Origin: Zygnema cylindricum
Taxonomy: Eukaryota > Streptophyta > Zygnematophyceae > Zygnematales > Zygnemataceae
Reading direction: 5' to 3'
Length of the DNA stretch: 64,000 nucleotides
Assembly: GCA_037447655.1 (NCBI GenBank)
Contig: JBBHKE010003181.1
Coordinates: 83,495 to 147,494, forward strand
Made by a program: the position numbers and the translations under genes
Notes under the pieces: generated by a model
What the model was told of the DNA's origin: nothing
Database searches by the model: none
Seen by the model: the letters and a program-made list of their open reading frames with translations, nothing else
In this document: positions 12,011 to 22,990 of the stretch, in pieces
How positions within the stretch are numbered: the stretch's first letter is position 1
Layout of the letters: each line of letters starts with the position of its first letter

Positions 12011-13440
12011 GTGAACAGTCTTGAGAGAGACAGATGGGTTAAAGCCATAAATGATGAAATGGCTTCCATCATGGAAGCAAATACTTGGGAACTAGTGGAT
12101 ATTCCCCTGATTAAAAGATTGATTGGGTGCAAATGGGTGTTTAAACTAAAACTCAACCCAGATAATACCATTGAAAGATATAAAGTTCGGTTAGTAGCAA
12201 AGGGGTTCACTCAAAATGAGGGGATTAACTATGAGGAGACTTTTTCTAGTTGTTTGGTTCCCATCGGTAAGGATTCTCCTCAGTTTAGCGGCAGCGGAAG
12301 ATATGGAAATACAATAGATGGAGATTAAGACCGCCTTCCTCAATGGTGAGCTAGAGGAAGAAATCTTCATGCGGCAACCAGAGGGGTTTGTGGAGGAAGG
12401 AGAGGAGAGCAAAGTTTTCATGCTCATAAAATCCTTATATGGACTGAAGCAAGCTACGCGACAGTGGAAAAACATACTAGATGAGTTTCTCATCAGTCTA
12501 GGATATATCCGGATAAGCTTTGGCCATTCTATCTATATGTTTGGGGATGAGAATGGCGTCATTTTTATTGTAATTTACGAGGATGATTTGCTGATATTAA
12601 GTAAGTCTTTGGATAATATCAATAAGTTAAAGAAGGATCTTAGAATCATTTTTGACATGAAGGATTTAGGGGAGGCAAGATATATTTTGGAAATTCAAAT
12701 GGAAGGAGATAGGAAGAAAAATATCATCAGCCTTACTCAAAAAAAAGCAATAGGAAATATGCTTGAGAAATTCCAGATGGATATGGCAAATAGTTGTACC
12801 ACTCCTATGGACTTGAAGAAAATAAGTGATGGGAGTGTAGAAGGAGGAGTGATAATCTTAGATAATCATATGAGTCTAGAAGAGAATTTATGAAGTTTAT
12901 TCCTTACAAGTAGGTTTTAGGAAGTTTAATCTACTTTATGAACTGTACTAAGCCAGACATACCGACAGCACTAGGAGTACTCACTAGGAGTCTTAATGAT
13001 CCTAGGAAGAGAGACTGGGAGGCACCCAAGAGAGTCGTGGGATATCTGGTGGGAACCAGAGAGTTATGGTTGCATTTGGGAGGGGAGCACAGTGACATCA
13101 CAACTTGGAGTGATGCCAGTTATGGGGATGCAGTTATGAGAAGATGTACTTTTGGGTATGTTTTGTATGTGGGGGAAGGTGCTTCCTGTTAGAGCAGCAG
13201 GCAATAAAAGGTGGTTGTTTAGTCTACTATGGAGGCTAAGCACATGGCCTCTTATTCTACTGTGAAAGAGTTGTTGTGGGTTAAGTCTTTGTTGTAAGAA
13301 CTAGGGTATATGAAGGAGGGATTTCATGAAGTGTTTTGTGATAATCAAGCTGCCATTACAATTGCAGCTAATCCAAAACATCATTTCAAAGCTAAGCATA
13401 TGGACATAAGATAAGGTTTTGTGAGAGAAAAAGTTGAGAA
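12011..13440 (+). pseudogene. copia B reverse transcriptase and RNase H remnants
   Basis: The RT starts at RWVKAINDEMAS (12031). It passes the fingers region (GCKWVFKLKLN, about 12127) and the palm TAFLNGELEEEIFMRQPEG (about 12330). In the catalytic box the usual YVDD reads YEDD at 12576-12587. The connection region with CTKPDIPTALGVL follows at 12946 and RNase H at 12990-13420. The sequence STMEAKHMAS at about 13216 matches the RNase H motif in A. A frameshift near 12300 and stops at about 12890 and 13191 disable it. The polypurine tract of this copy sits at 13574-13586. Confidence 0.85.
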
Positions 13441-13586
13441 TAAGATTATGAATCTTGTATAAAAATCTGATGAGGAGATGGTGGCTGAAATGATGACAAA
13501 ACTAGTGCCTTCTCCCAAGCTAAATTATTATAGAGAAAATTGTGGACTAAAACTAAAGTTAAAATTAGACTAGAAAATAAAGGGAG

Positions 13587-14522
13587 AGTTGAAAGTACTA
13601 GATTTATAAGGTATTTTCTAGGTCTAAATATATCAGCAAAATAGGAAAAGAAAAGGGCAAACAACTTGCCTCCACCTCCTCTCTCTAGCCCCCATACACT
13701 TTGTGGTCACTGAAGGTTAAAGAGGGTGGTTGAGCCATGGCTCCCTTAGCTCCACAGGTAGGACTAAAGAGTGACATAAGTCATTCTGAACAAAAGGTTC
13801 AGTACGGCAAGACTCGAACGGCCGACTGACAGCGCAAGGCGTAGCCATCAACTCTAACCGGTCTGTCGTAGAAGTTCGTTACAGTACATGGGGTAGGATA
13901 TTTATTTAAACATTAATATGAACATTAGTCCGATTAACGGAACTACGAATAGTTAACATAGAGACATATTAGATTCAATGCGAGCATCAAATTCGCCGCA
14001 AGAAACAAATGAATCGGACATTTATTTCGACGACGTATATCAAAAGTCAGTGTTCATTCGACGACGCTAATAATCGACGAGGTCCCGGAATGGTCACTTT
14101 GGCGGTTTTCGGACGTGGCGTGACCTGGTGACACATGGCATGATAGAATTGAGCAGCTCAAATCCCGCACGACATGAGGATGAGTTCGAAGGCGACATGC
14201 GTCCACTCCATGGCATTGTCGTACACACGCCGTACAGAAATTACATCAGCCACTGTACTATTTTGTGCTTTACAATCTCCTGATTGGAGCGTACCTCAAT
14301 AGATAGGGGTTGTGAGGGGGGGGGGGGGGGGTTAGGATTTAGGGTATTGGGGAAGGTTGCACCTCTCTCCCAGAGAGCTTGTATTAAAAATTGGCATCTT
14401 TTACTGCCTCATAAATAATAGGCTGGTTGGCCGTTTTGAATGATTTTTTTTTCTACGGACTCAAGGGAGTCCACGCTGCACAAGGGTGCAGTTAGATTAT
14501 CAATTTGTCTACTTAGGCAGCA
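13587..14522 (+). mobile_element. LTR 3 of tandem copia pair A/B
   Basis: It begins AGTTGAAAGTACTAG (TG mutated to AG) after the tract AAATAAAGGGAG and ends GGCAGCA, where similarity to LTR 2 stops. It has a poly-G run at 14318-14330 and a weakened TATA box (TATTAAAAA, 14382). The tRNA-like segment is at about 13801-13830. Its last 32 bp from GTTAG (14491) are repeated at 17220. Confidence 0.85.
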
Positions 14523-14814
14523 GTGGTTTTCGAGCGTGCCTAGGAAACATAGGAGAAGGGCCCACCGCCCGAAATAGAGTGCATGGGGGTCCTTGAAACT
14601 GGGAGGTTTAGGGGAGATGTCCGGGAAGGTGTGCATAGAAAACCTGGAATCCATCCCAAATGCGGATGCGGTTCCGGATGCATGAACATGCCCTTCTCTG
14701 TCCCTCCTTCCCCGGATGTATGCATGGGTAATAATGAGGGATCGAGTGAAAAGAGGAAGAAGTACTCCGAACCCCCCCAGATTTCCCCCCCAGGTGCTTA
14801 TCGGCTAGAAGCCC
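14491..14814. repeat. duplicated junction block, copy 1
   Basis: This 324-bp block contains the last 32 bp of LTR 3 and then a CGAGCGTGCC...GAAGCCCA sequence. It is nearly identical to 17220-17544. The non-LTR part also resembles 18713-18975, which lies just downstream of the gypsy relic's 3' end, so it is probably a piece of the gypsy LTR. Confidence 0.8.
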
Positions 14815-16225
14815 AAACTTCTTTTCTCACTCCGATTTTCTGAACAGTTTTTCTTTATTCTTCTCCTAGTTCACCAATTTTTACTGCCACCTTATTTCTA
14901 GTTTTTGCTTCTAAGTGTCCATATCTTCCTTCAACTCCTCTTGCTTCAGTTAACAAACTTTCTTGTAGGCAATTTTCACTCACAGATTTTGTCATCTGAT
15001 AAGGTCACAGAAATCATGTCCTTCTCTCTTTCGTCCTTCACCACACTATCTTCGGTGACATAACTCCTTCCACCAGTTTCCACATTATACACCTCATTCC
15101 TAATTCCAGTTTTCTTCATATCTTCGCCTTGTCCTTCTAGATAAATTGGGTTTAGTTTATTAGTCTTTATGTTTAAGTATTTTTCGGCTTCCACTTCCAA
15201 GTGACCTTCACTTCCTCTAATTTTTCTTACTTCAAACAATTTTCCTCCTGTAACTCTTTGTTACTCACCAATCTAACGTCTGAAAAAAGGACAAGCACCA
15301 ATTCCTTTTCTGTCACCTCCTCCTTTACTCCATTCCAAACACCACAGAAGGTTGGTAAATACATAAATTTGTCAACACACGGTGTATACCTTTTGTCATT
15401 TGTCGAGTCTTGTCTCTCACTCACAAAAGCACTGGATTCCTTTCTTGTTGGGGTTCGAACTAGGGTGTTGTCCCATCTATCTCTAAACTTCCCTGTAACA
15501 CATGCACTTTTATATGATGGACATACCCTGAAGGTATGTCCTAAATCATTACAGTAAAAACAATTCTTTGGCCGATCTCCGAACTCACTATTACCTTTAA
15601 CTTTCTCAAACTGAGACTTAGATTCCTTTATATTCCATTCACTTGATAAGACCTTTCTATTAGCCTTTTCATCTAGAATAACTCGTCTAGCTACAGTTAC
15701 GCTCCAATCGTTTTTATCAATTAAAGTCAATCGATCTAGTGCACTCTTATATTCTTTGGGTAGACTTCTCATTAACAAGATAGCTTGTTGAGCATCTGTA
15801 AAGTTTCCCCCTGCCAAATCATTTTCTACAAATAATACTTGTAAGTCAATACAGTGTTTCTCCATACTACCTCCTACATACTTGTGTTCAACTATTTTGG
15901 TAACACTACTAAGCCAATGATATAAAGACGTCTTTGCATACATACATTCTAAGCTCTTCCATAATTCAGCTGCTTTTTTAAAACTTAGGTATGACATTAC
16001 CAAATCCTCAGTCAAGGAGTTCTTGATAACTCTTAGACACTCATGATTTTTCCTTTTCCATTCATTTGATGTTTTGGCCAAGGTACCATCCACCACATCC
16101 ATTAGCTCCATCATCTCGAAGTAGCTCTCGAGCGCACACTTCCAGTAGTGATATTTTGATCCATCAAATATAGGTAGCCATGGGTGTGGGCCCATAACCT
16201 GTTGTCCATAGCTTATTTCAGCCAT
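14815..16225 (-). pseudogene. gag of truncated gag-only element E
   Basis: The 332-codon minus-strand frame 16225-15227 is a copia-type Gag. It starts within the LTR (ATG at 16225) and runs through the GQQVMGPHPWLPIFDG motif. An alpha-helical Gag core (LWKSLECMYAKTSLYHWL) follows, then a CX2CX4HX4C zinc knuckle, CFYCNDLGHTFRVC. The coding sense continues in another frame (15239-14976) as a charged Lys/Glu-rich tail like that of element F. No protease, RT or integrase is seen. The element is cut at 14814/14815, where the duplicated junction block replaces its distal part and 3' LTR. Confidence 0.8.
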
Positions 16226-17219
16226 GGATTACTCACGGAAACACCCACAGACTACCTAAAAAACAGCTGTGTTTCAGACGACACATATTACTCCAAAATA
16301 AACAAAATGATCTCAAACTGCACCAATATGCAGTATACCATATACACTATAAACTCCCAAAGTTACAGCCAAATCCACCACGGCATCTAGAAGATATAAG
16401 CTCCAGAGTTTCCCAAAAATAGCTGACAGCTTCACAAACTAACCACTTAGACTGTTCGCGGAATCTTACAGAGAAACTGGAATACAATGAAACTTCACAC
16501 ACATATAGATTATATATCGTAGAATAACTCCACAAAGTTTCAAATGAAAGCACCAATCAGAGTGATCACACCAACAGGTCAAAGATGCAGAAAACAGTTT
16601 GCCATTACTTTGATTAACTTGACTGCGATACATAAAATAATCTAAGTCCTGCAAGTTATACTCATAGTACGGAGGCATACCAGCCGTACTGTATCTACTC
16701 TAATTGCCTAACTAGTCAAAAGGACAAACCTCTATTGTACAGAATATTTACACCGTACTAATAGCCTAACTAGTCAAAAGGACAAACCTCTGTTGTACAG
16801 AATATTTACCCCGTACCCTTCGTATGTCAAAAACTAAGCTACCACTAAGCAACCACTAAGCTACCACTATCGTTTAAGCATCATTACTTGAAATCTATCC
16901 TATTCATATTATCCGTAGTTGCGCTGGCTACGCTGGCTGCGCTTTGCTTATGGATCATAAAAACAACCGCAACTGCGTTGACTTAACTGCGTCGCAGCTG
17001 CTCCGTACCGGCAGCGCCTATTTCAACATTCCGTTTATTTTACATCGGATCGCTTCGCGATCCGCCGTCCATTTGTCATTGCTTGTTCACACCTTTCAAT
17101 GAGTCTTTTACGTAACTTTAATTATCAATCCGTTCGCTCCCCCAATCCGTGAATCTATTCAAACCTCCATATCAAATCCAATTAGTAGCTACGCACGAAA
17201 CTGATTTTTCAAAACAACA
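16200..17219 (-). mobile_element. 5' LTR of element E
   Basis: On the minus strand this LTR starts TGTTGTTTTGAAAA (17219) and ends GGACAACA (16200), the termini seen in element F and in the solo LTR at 19965. It contains the hairpin GGATCGCTTCGCGATCC at about 17046 and an internal 58-bp tandem duplication (16706-16821). Its last 26 nt encode the Gag start. The adjacent GTTAG (17220-17224) is the presumed target duplication; its partner lies at 14491, displaced by rearrangement. Confidence 0.8.
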
Positions 17220-17544
17220 GTTAGATTGTCAATTTGTCTACTTGGGCAGCAGTGGTTTTCGAGCGTGCCTAGGAAACATAGGAGAAGGGCCCACCGCCCG
17301 AAATAGAGTGCATTGGGGTCCTGGAAACTGGGAGGTTTAGGGGGGATGTCCGAGAAGGTGTTCATAGAAAACCTGGAATCCACCCCAAATGCGGATGCGG
17401 TTCCGGATGCATGAACATGCCCTTATCTGTCCCTCCTTCCCCGGATGTATGCATGGGTAATAATGAGGGATCGAGTGAAAGGTGGAAGAAGTACCTCGTA
17501 CCCCCCAAGATTTCCCCCTCTGGTGCTTATCGGCCTGAAGCCCA
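17220..17544. repeat. duplicated junction block, copy 2
   Basis: This is the second copy of the block at 14491-14814, including the last 35 bp of the copia LTR (GTTAGATTGTCAATTTG). It starts exactly at element E's LTR end. See the findings for the proposed exchange between occupied and empty alleles. Confidence 0.8.
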
Positions 17545-18712
17545 GCAAATGGTACACTCCTGAATATTATCCAAAGGATGGAAAGGGAATGCTAGTCCTC
17601 CGATCCGGCCCACAAGACTTCGGACGGAAAACAAGGTATATCACAACAGTGCGCAAATAACTCCCACGTTGAAATATAGAAACAATAAATATCAGCTATT
17701 TCAGATTAAACAATATCACCTTGCCCCAGAAAATAGAAATAAATATAGAAATAAATGAAAATGGTGAAGCAAGCTCACATACCCCGGAGTGCAACGTAGA
17801 AAAACTTAGAGGAAAAAACCTCTCCACATTGCCTCGAAGACTGATATGATTCTCCCTCAACCCTCGGTTCCGCCGTACGGATCCGACCAAACTTTTCTAA
17901 GTTTTAAATAACGAAAGTCCAAACGGCCCAAAGAGAGGATAGTGCCAACCATCCCCCCGAGCTACGATTTCCACAAAAGACAATCCAAAACAAAGATGGC
18001 AATAGAGTTCACGACACAATGCAACAGTTCTCCAATAGAAAGATTGATTGTATTTCTCTGGGGGTTTTCTCATGAGACACTACTGAAAAAGCAACCTGTC
18101 CCCTTCGGCCCCAAGCGCCTTATACCAACCAAGTTTGTCCTACTTCAAGTGCCAAGTCAAAACTATACCAGAAGCCAATCAGCGGCCAAAAATTGTTATC
18201 GTACGGGCATAAGACCAAACAGGCTGTACTACACTTAGGGCAAAAAGTTAGGAGACTAGCTCTGGGTGGATTTGAAGCCAAATGTCCTCTTATGATACAC
18301 TCATGAGCCACAAAGTCTTGAAATGACGTGAAACGCCTAACTTTGACCAAAAGTTATAAATGCTTTGCCCGTTTGGTGGACCTGAACTAACATCCTACTG
18401 ATAGCTAACAACAAAATCTACAGGTCTATCCCAAAAGTTACGTGGCGTTCCACAATGTACCCCCCACAAGGACAAGTGGAAACCAGTAGCACGTAACAGA
18501 ATGGAAATCTTTGAAGCGAAATAACTCTGCGTCTGACCTCCGTTAGGCGTGAAATAAAGTGCTTTCCGTTCAGTTTGGTAAGTAAAAAGATTTTCTCAGG
18601 CGGGGTGCACTCACGCCTCCGTACTTTGAGGACGATACTGGTTCAAAAGGGTTCGGAAATCCTTGGTGAAATAAAGGTGTGTCGGAAACGAACACGAGCC
18701 TGATAGTTGTCG
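17545..18712. other. non-coding DNA, probably decayed repeat
   Basis: I recognise no gene, RNA or element terminus here. The frames are short and unlike any family I know. The position between two pieces of the presumed gypsy LTR suggests retroelement leader or LTR debris. Confidence 0.4.
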
Positions 18713-18976
18713 AGCGTGCCTGGGAAACTTATGAGAAGGGCCCACCGCTAGAAATACAGTGCATTGGGGTCCTGTAAACTGGGAGGTTTAGGGGAAGGTG
18801 ATGTCCGAAAAGGTGTGCATAGAAGACCTGCAATCCACCCCAAATGTTGATGCGGTTCCAGATGCGTGACCATGCTTTTCTTTGTCCCTCCCTTCCCCGG
18901 GGATATACATGGGAAATAATGAGGGAGCGAGTGGAAAGGGGAAAAAGTACCCCGTACCCCCCCAAATTTTACCCCC
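18713..18976 (-). repeat. presumed gypsy 3' LTR segment
   Basis: It is a third copy of the CGAGCGTGCC...CCCCCC sequence also found in the junction blocks. On the minus strand it directly follows the gypsy coding region, after a purine run GACTAAGAGGGGGG that could be the polypurine tract. LTR ends could not be fixed. Confidence 0.5.
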
Positions 18977-19001
18977 CTCTTAGTCCCACGTGACTAAGAG
19001 G

Positions 19002-19187
19002 TTAAGACAAATAAGCCGCTAAACTTGTTGTCCCCACAGAACCACGGATTTGTGCTTTGAGAGCAAAACTGCGAAGTCGGCGGCAGGTAGAAGTCATGCC
19101 ATCCTTGATGAAAGTGATCTCACACCGAGACGAAGCTGGGCAAAAATGACACATTGCAGGTAGAGGAACACGGGGGTGGATTTGCAA
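19002..19187 (-). pseudogene. PHD-finger-like tail of the gypsy polyprotein
   Basis: Two overlapping minus frames hold fragments that together resemble a PHD zinc finger, a module that reads histone tails. One frame gives MCHFC near 19164. The other gives HQGWHDFYLPP (about 19110-19078) and PWFC (about 19045-19034). These match the spacing of the consensus C-x-x-C, then C-H-x-G-W-H, then L-P-P, then W-F-C. Several zinc ligands are mutated and a stop falls at 19120-19122. A plain decayed spacer is the alternative. Confidence 0.35.
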
Positions 19188-19189
19188 AG

Positions 19190-19356
19190 TAAGTGAGGTG
19201 GAAAGTGGGTTCGTCCTCTAGCCCTCGTAAATGGCAAAGAGCCACATTGATCTGGTTCTCCTTAATTTTGTGGCCATCCTTTCTTTCCAAGATCAAAACC
19301 CCTTTGTTGAAGACCTCCACTACTTTTAGAATCACTCGTCCGGCCGAAATGTCCAA
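19190..19356 (-). pseudogene. gypsy integrase C-terminal region
   Basis: The frame reads RVILKVVEVFNKGVLILERKDGHKIKENQINVALCHLRGLEDE. This resembles the small beta-barrel domain following the integrase core in plant Ty3/gypsy Pol, which helps bind target DNA or chromatin. I do not see a typical aromatic-cage chromodomain. Confidence 0.55.
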
Positions 19357-19532
19357 ATGAAGTATGGGCTATAGGAATGGAGGGAGGCTTGCCTAGTGAA
19401 TCTGTATCCCATGGCAATCGAAGGCACCCGTCTATCCCATTCCCCTAAATCTTCCTCCAGTGCATATTTTCGTAGTGACTGCTTCACTTTCTATACCCAC
19501 TTTTAGGCCAAACCGTCGGCTTGGGGGTGGTC

Positions 19533-19964
19533 TTAGCTGGTCAACCGGTGGTTAATGAGGCACTTCTTGAGAAGGTTAGAAAATTCTCTAGCAAACTCGG
19601 ATCCTTGATTAGTCACAACTTCGGTTGGGGCTCCAAATTGGGACAGCACCCTCTGCAAGAATGCGTCCGCGATTGCTTTAGATTCCTTTCGAGGGAGGAC
19701 AACCACTTTGATCCATTTGGAGAAGTGTTGAATCATTACCAATATAATACAGTTTCCCCTTCGGCTGGTAGGAAGTGGTCCTAGTAGATCAAATGACCAT
19801 CTATATAACATCCCCCGGATGGGTAGGTAGTGAAGTTCAGTTCCACCCTTCTTGTCAAAAACAACCTTCACGTGGTCATAGGAAAGACACGTCTGCACCA
19901 CACGATTGACCTGGGCCCGCAACCCATGCCACTTATACGACCCTGTGACCAGTGAGGTGGTCCG
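19533..19964 (-). pseudogene. gypsy integrase catalytic core
   Basis: The frame 19922-19533 is a retroviral-type integrase core. It has the first catalytic Asp in YRWSFDLLGPLP (about 19800-19765), the ILVMIQHFSKWI strand, and the second Asp position in EVVTNQGSEFA (about 19620), where the usual D reads N. It joins its N-terminal part on the far side of the solo LTR 19965-20891. The third catalytic residue (Glu) would lie past the end of the frame at 19533. Confidence 0.8.
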
Positions 19965-20891
19965 TGTTGTTTTGAAAAGTTAGTGTCATGCATACGCGAC
20001 ATTTTGTGCGTACGCAAAATTTCGTATGCAACGTATTAATTGGATTTACTGTGGAAGTTTGAAATTAAAGTGGCGTGAGCGGCACTTATTGGAAAAGGAC
20101 GCCGACAGTACGGACTAATTTGGTTGAGGTGAAGTCAGCTCGTCAAGTGGATTGTGTGACCACTCGACACGACATCAAGGATGTCGAATAGGATCTACGG
20201 ACGGCGGCGCCGTCAGTTTGGTGAGGGACGCGAAATCGCGTCCATCACATGATATATATTTTGGACGGCTCCGATTGGTTTGACGGAATTCGTAAATATT
20301 TGACAATGTTTTGTCCTGTGTATTATTTAATAGTGTAGATCTTAAATTCACTCGCATTAATAGAGGTAATTGATTGATTACGTACGGCTGGTATGCCTCC
20401 GTACAGTTAGTTGTAAGCTGTAGTGTATATTTGTAGAACTTAGTCATTTTTAGACTTAGGAACTTTTTGGACAAAAACTGTTTTGCTCCTTTTTTGGTAA
20501 TTTTTAATTGAGGATTGCTCTCAAATGTATCGGCAGAATTATCTGAAATTTTGCATGTGCGTTTCTCCTTGTATTGGCTAAATTGTGGCAAATTTGCAGA
20601 CTTATTGTGCGTGTGGTTTGCTTGGGGCTTCATTGTGAAGTTGGTCAGATTTATCAAAGTTCTGGCAGGCAGTTTTTCTGCAACTTTGACTGGGTGATGT
20701 GGGAATTCTGGTTTGTATATTTATATGAAATTTGGTGGGAATACTAAGTGGCCTAGAAAATATCTGTTTGTGTAGTTTCATATTGTTTTGGTAATTCTGT
20801 AGAATTCTGAGTGGAATCAAAGTAGGCTGTTTTGGGTAGTCTGTGGTGCTTCCGAGGGGAAATCCATGGCTGAAAACGGCTATGGACAACA
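19965..20891 (+). mobile_element. solo LTR (E/F family) inside the gypsy integrase
   Basis: This 927-bp LTR begins TGTTGTTTTGAAAAG and ends GGACAACA. It is flanked by perfect 5-bp direct repeats GTCCG (19960-19964 and 20892-20896). Removing it rejoins the gypsy integrase coding sense. Its 3' end carries the ATG (20867) of the LTR-encoded Gag start, here with a 1-bp deletion relative to E and F. It is the product of recombination between the two LTRs of a gag-only element. Confidence 0.9.
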
Positions 20892-21220
20892 GTCCGTTTT
20901 TTTCCAAAGTACCCGCATTGGTGGTGAAGACGAAAAATGAGGGTTTCCCAATCTGCCGTAGGAGGAACCACTTTCCTCGTACCATCGGCCATTTTTTGAG
21001 AAGAATGCCTCAGTCCCATTCAAACGTCGCCATCTGGGTATGAACCTGGGATAAGTGAATTCCGGCCAGGCGGGGAAGAGGGGAACCTCTCTAGATAGAC
21101 CCAAGGGAATCGGGGTCATTCCAAATATCCTTGAGGCCGGCTCCAATGGGAGCCTGCCCCTAAACGTATGCAGCAAAGATTGACAAATTTCCTTCACCTC
21201 GAGGCAACCAAATAAAGGCA
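20892..21220 (-). pseudogene. gypsy integrase N-terminal zinc-binding domain
   Basis: Minus frames around 21019-20892 show TRKVVPPTADWETLIFRLHHQCGYFGKKRT. This is the His-His part of the HHCC zinc domain that precedes gypsy integrase cores (normally HxxxGHxGxxKT). The solo LTR then interrupts it. A frameshift separates it from RNase H upstream. Confidence 0.75.
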
Positions 21221-21792
21221 TAAGAAGCCCTGATAAGTCCCAGGCTCAACTTGGGGTCTTTATCGTGCCGCGCCTTTGTAGAGTCTTTGGTGGAAGGGTT
21301 TGGATTCTTGCTGAGTCTATCTGCATTCCCATGGATCTCCCCGGCTCGGTGGATAATGTTGAAGTCGTATTCTTGCAAGATGAGAACCCATCTGGCCAGC
21401 TTGTCGGTCAACTTACTGTTCTCCATTATCCATTTGAGGGGCTGATGATACGTAATAAGGGGGAGGTATACTCCATAGAGGTAAGGCTTGAAATAATAGA
21501 TGGCCCACATCGCAGCAAGTAATTCCCCATGGTAACTGCTATAATTCCCCTCGGCTCTGTTATTACTCCGGCTTGCGTAGGCCACAACGTACTCAGCCCC
21601 TGCATCGTCCAATTGAGCCAAAACTACTCCCAATCCGAACGTGCTCCAATCAGTATAAAGGAGGAAAGGCCGCTGGTGATCAGGCATCCGAAGCACAAGA
21701 TGCTGCTTGAGGAAATCTTTCAGGAATTCAAAAGCAGTCTGCTGTTCTTCCGCCCATCGCCACTCTTGGTCCTTTCGCAATAATTGATTCAA
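21160..21792 (-). pseudogene. gypsy RNase H domain
   Basis: The 210-codon frame holds a Ty3-type RNase H. The first acidic residue is in LLYTDWSTFGLGVVLAQ; then YASRSNNRAEGNYSSYHGELLA, where E is the second catalytic residue; then ITYHQPLKWIM, where the third (usual TDH) reads TYH; then the HRAGEIHGNADRLSKNP end. It is nearly uninterrupted, with its active site damaged at one position. Confidence 0.85.
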
Positions 21793-21795
21793 TGG

Positions 21796-22509
21796 CTAGG
21801 CGTGGCTAGTGAATTTGGGAATAAACCTACAGTAATAGTTGGCTAGTCCCAGGAAAGTAGGAAAAGCTGAAATGTCTTGTGGGGGTGGAAAGGCGTCAAG
21901 GGCTGCCACCTTAACCATGTGGAAACCCACTGTCCCAAGAGTCACCTCATGTTCTAGATAAATGATTTTCTGCACCCCAAAAATACCATTCCCTGAGTGA
22001 CCCTTCAAGCCTGCTGCTTGGAAAGCCCGTAGAACGATCTGTATATGCTCCAAGTGTTCGTCGAATCTCTTATAGAAAATAATCACATCGTCGATTTAAC
22101 ACCCTGCGCAATGGATTCCCCGAAAGGCCTCGTCCATAGCCCGTTGAAATTTGGCAGGTGCATTTTTGAGGCCAAATGGCATGTATAGCCATTCATACAA
22201 ACTCGATCCGGCCGAAAAAGCAGTCCTCTCTCGGTGCTTCGGCTCCATTGCAATCTGGTGAAACCCATTCTTCATATCCAACGTAGAGTAAATGTTAGCC
22301 CTAGCAAGAGAGTCCAAGATCTCTTTTGGGGTGGGCATGGGATAACGGCCGGAGACATTTGCCGCGTTGAGCATCCGATAGTCCCCACACATCCGAAAAT
22401 TTATTGTTTTCCTGGATGAGTCTTTCTTTGGCGGGAGCACTGTTGGAGAGGCAAACCCATGTAGCCCAGCACGTTCCTGCACCTGCCCCGTGTCCACCAA
22501 AGTATCCAC
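21796..22509 (-). pseudogene. gypsy reverse transcriptase
   Basis: The RT lies in two frames. 22509-22096 carries FASPTVLPPKKDSSRK and FRMCGDYRMLN, then YSTLDMKNGFHQI (first catalytic Asp) and YMPFGLKNAPAKFQRAMD. 22086-21796 carries the palm-to-thumb part ending FLGLANYYCRFIPKF. The invariant Y of the Y-I-D-D box is a TAA stop (22096-22098); I-D-D follows intact. The copy is therefore inactive. Domain order RT-RNase H-integrase identifies Ty3/gypsy rather than copia. Confidence 0.9.
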
Positions 22510-22551
22510 CTTTACGGTGATGAACTCCTTCTCCTTAAAGCTTAGAGGGTA

Positions 22552-22990
22552 CTATTTCTGCGAAACAGTTGCCGTCTCGTCCATCACGTCAATGCGAAAA
22601 GGGGTCCACTTATAGATCCCTACATCTTTGTCAGACCAAGAGATGACCTGCACGTTCTCCTCTAATAGCTTGGAGAGCCGGGCCTTCTTTTGTGGGTCTA
22701 GGTGTTCCCCTAAAGTCCAGTCCATCTTCCCGGGTTCCACTGCCGCCAAGGCTTTCGGTGGCCGACCCCAAAGGGAGATGTCCAATTCCAGTTCTACTTG
22801 TGGGTTTGTCCCTTGCTCAGCTGCTAAAACGCTACTGCTGACAACTTCCAATAAGCTGCTCGTTCGGAGCCTTCGCTCCTCCCCACTGAGGAAACTCCTG
22901 GGTTCGGTTTTTCCTCTGAATGTAATTTGCTGAATTTTTCCCTTCTTGCCTCTCTCCCCCTCTTAAGCTGTAGAGTTGCTTGCAGGCCAA
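22552..22990 (-). pseudogene. gypsy linker upstream of RT
   Basis: This is the hydrophilic segment before RT, reading VELELDISLWGRPPKAL, then KKARLSKLLEENVQVISWSDKDVG. In plant gypsy Pol the corresponding region, with its HxxVFAWSxxDMxGI-like motif, links the upstream domain to RT. No protease D-S/T-G motif is visible between it and the methyltransferase region. Confidence 0.65.

Noticed and set aside
19521-19784. Plus-strand frames opposite the gypsy integrase and RT (also 21251-21783 and 22628-22933)
   Set aside because: They are antisense shadows of clearly recognisable integrase, RNase H and RT on the minus strand.
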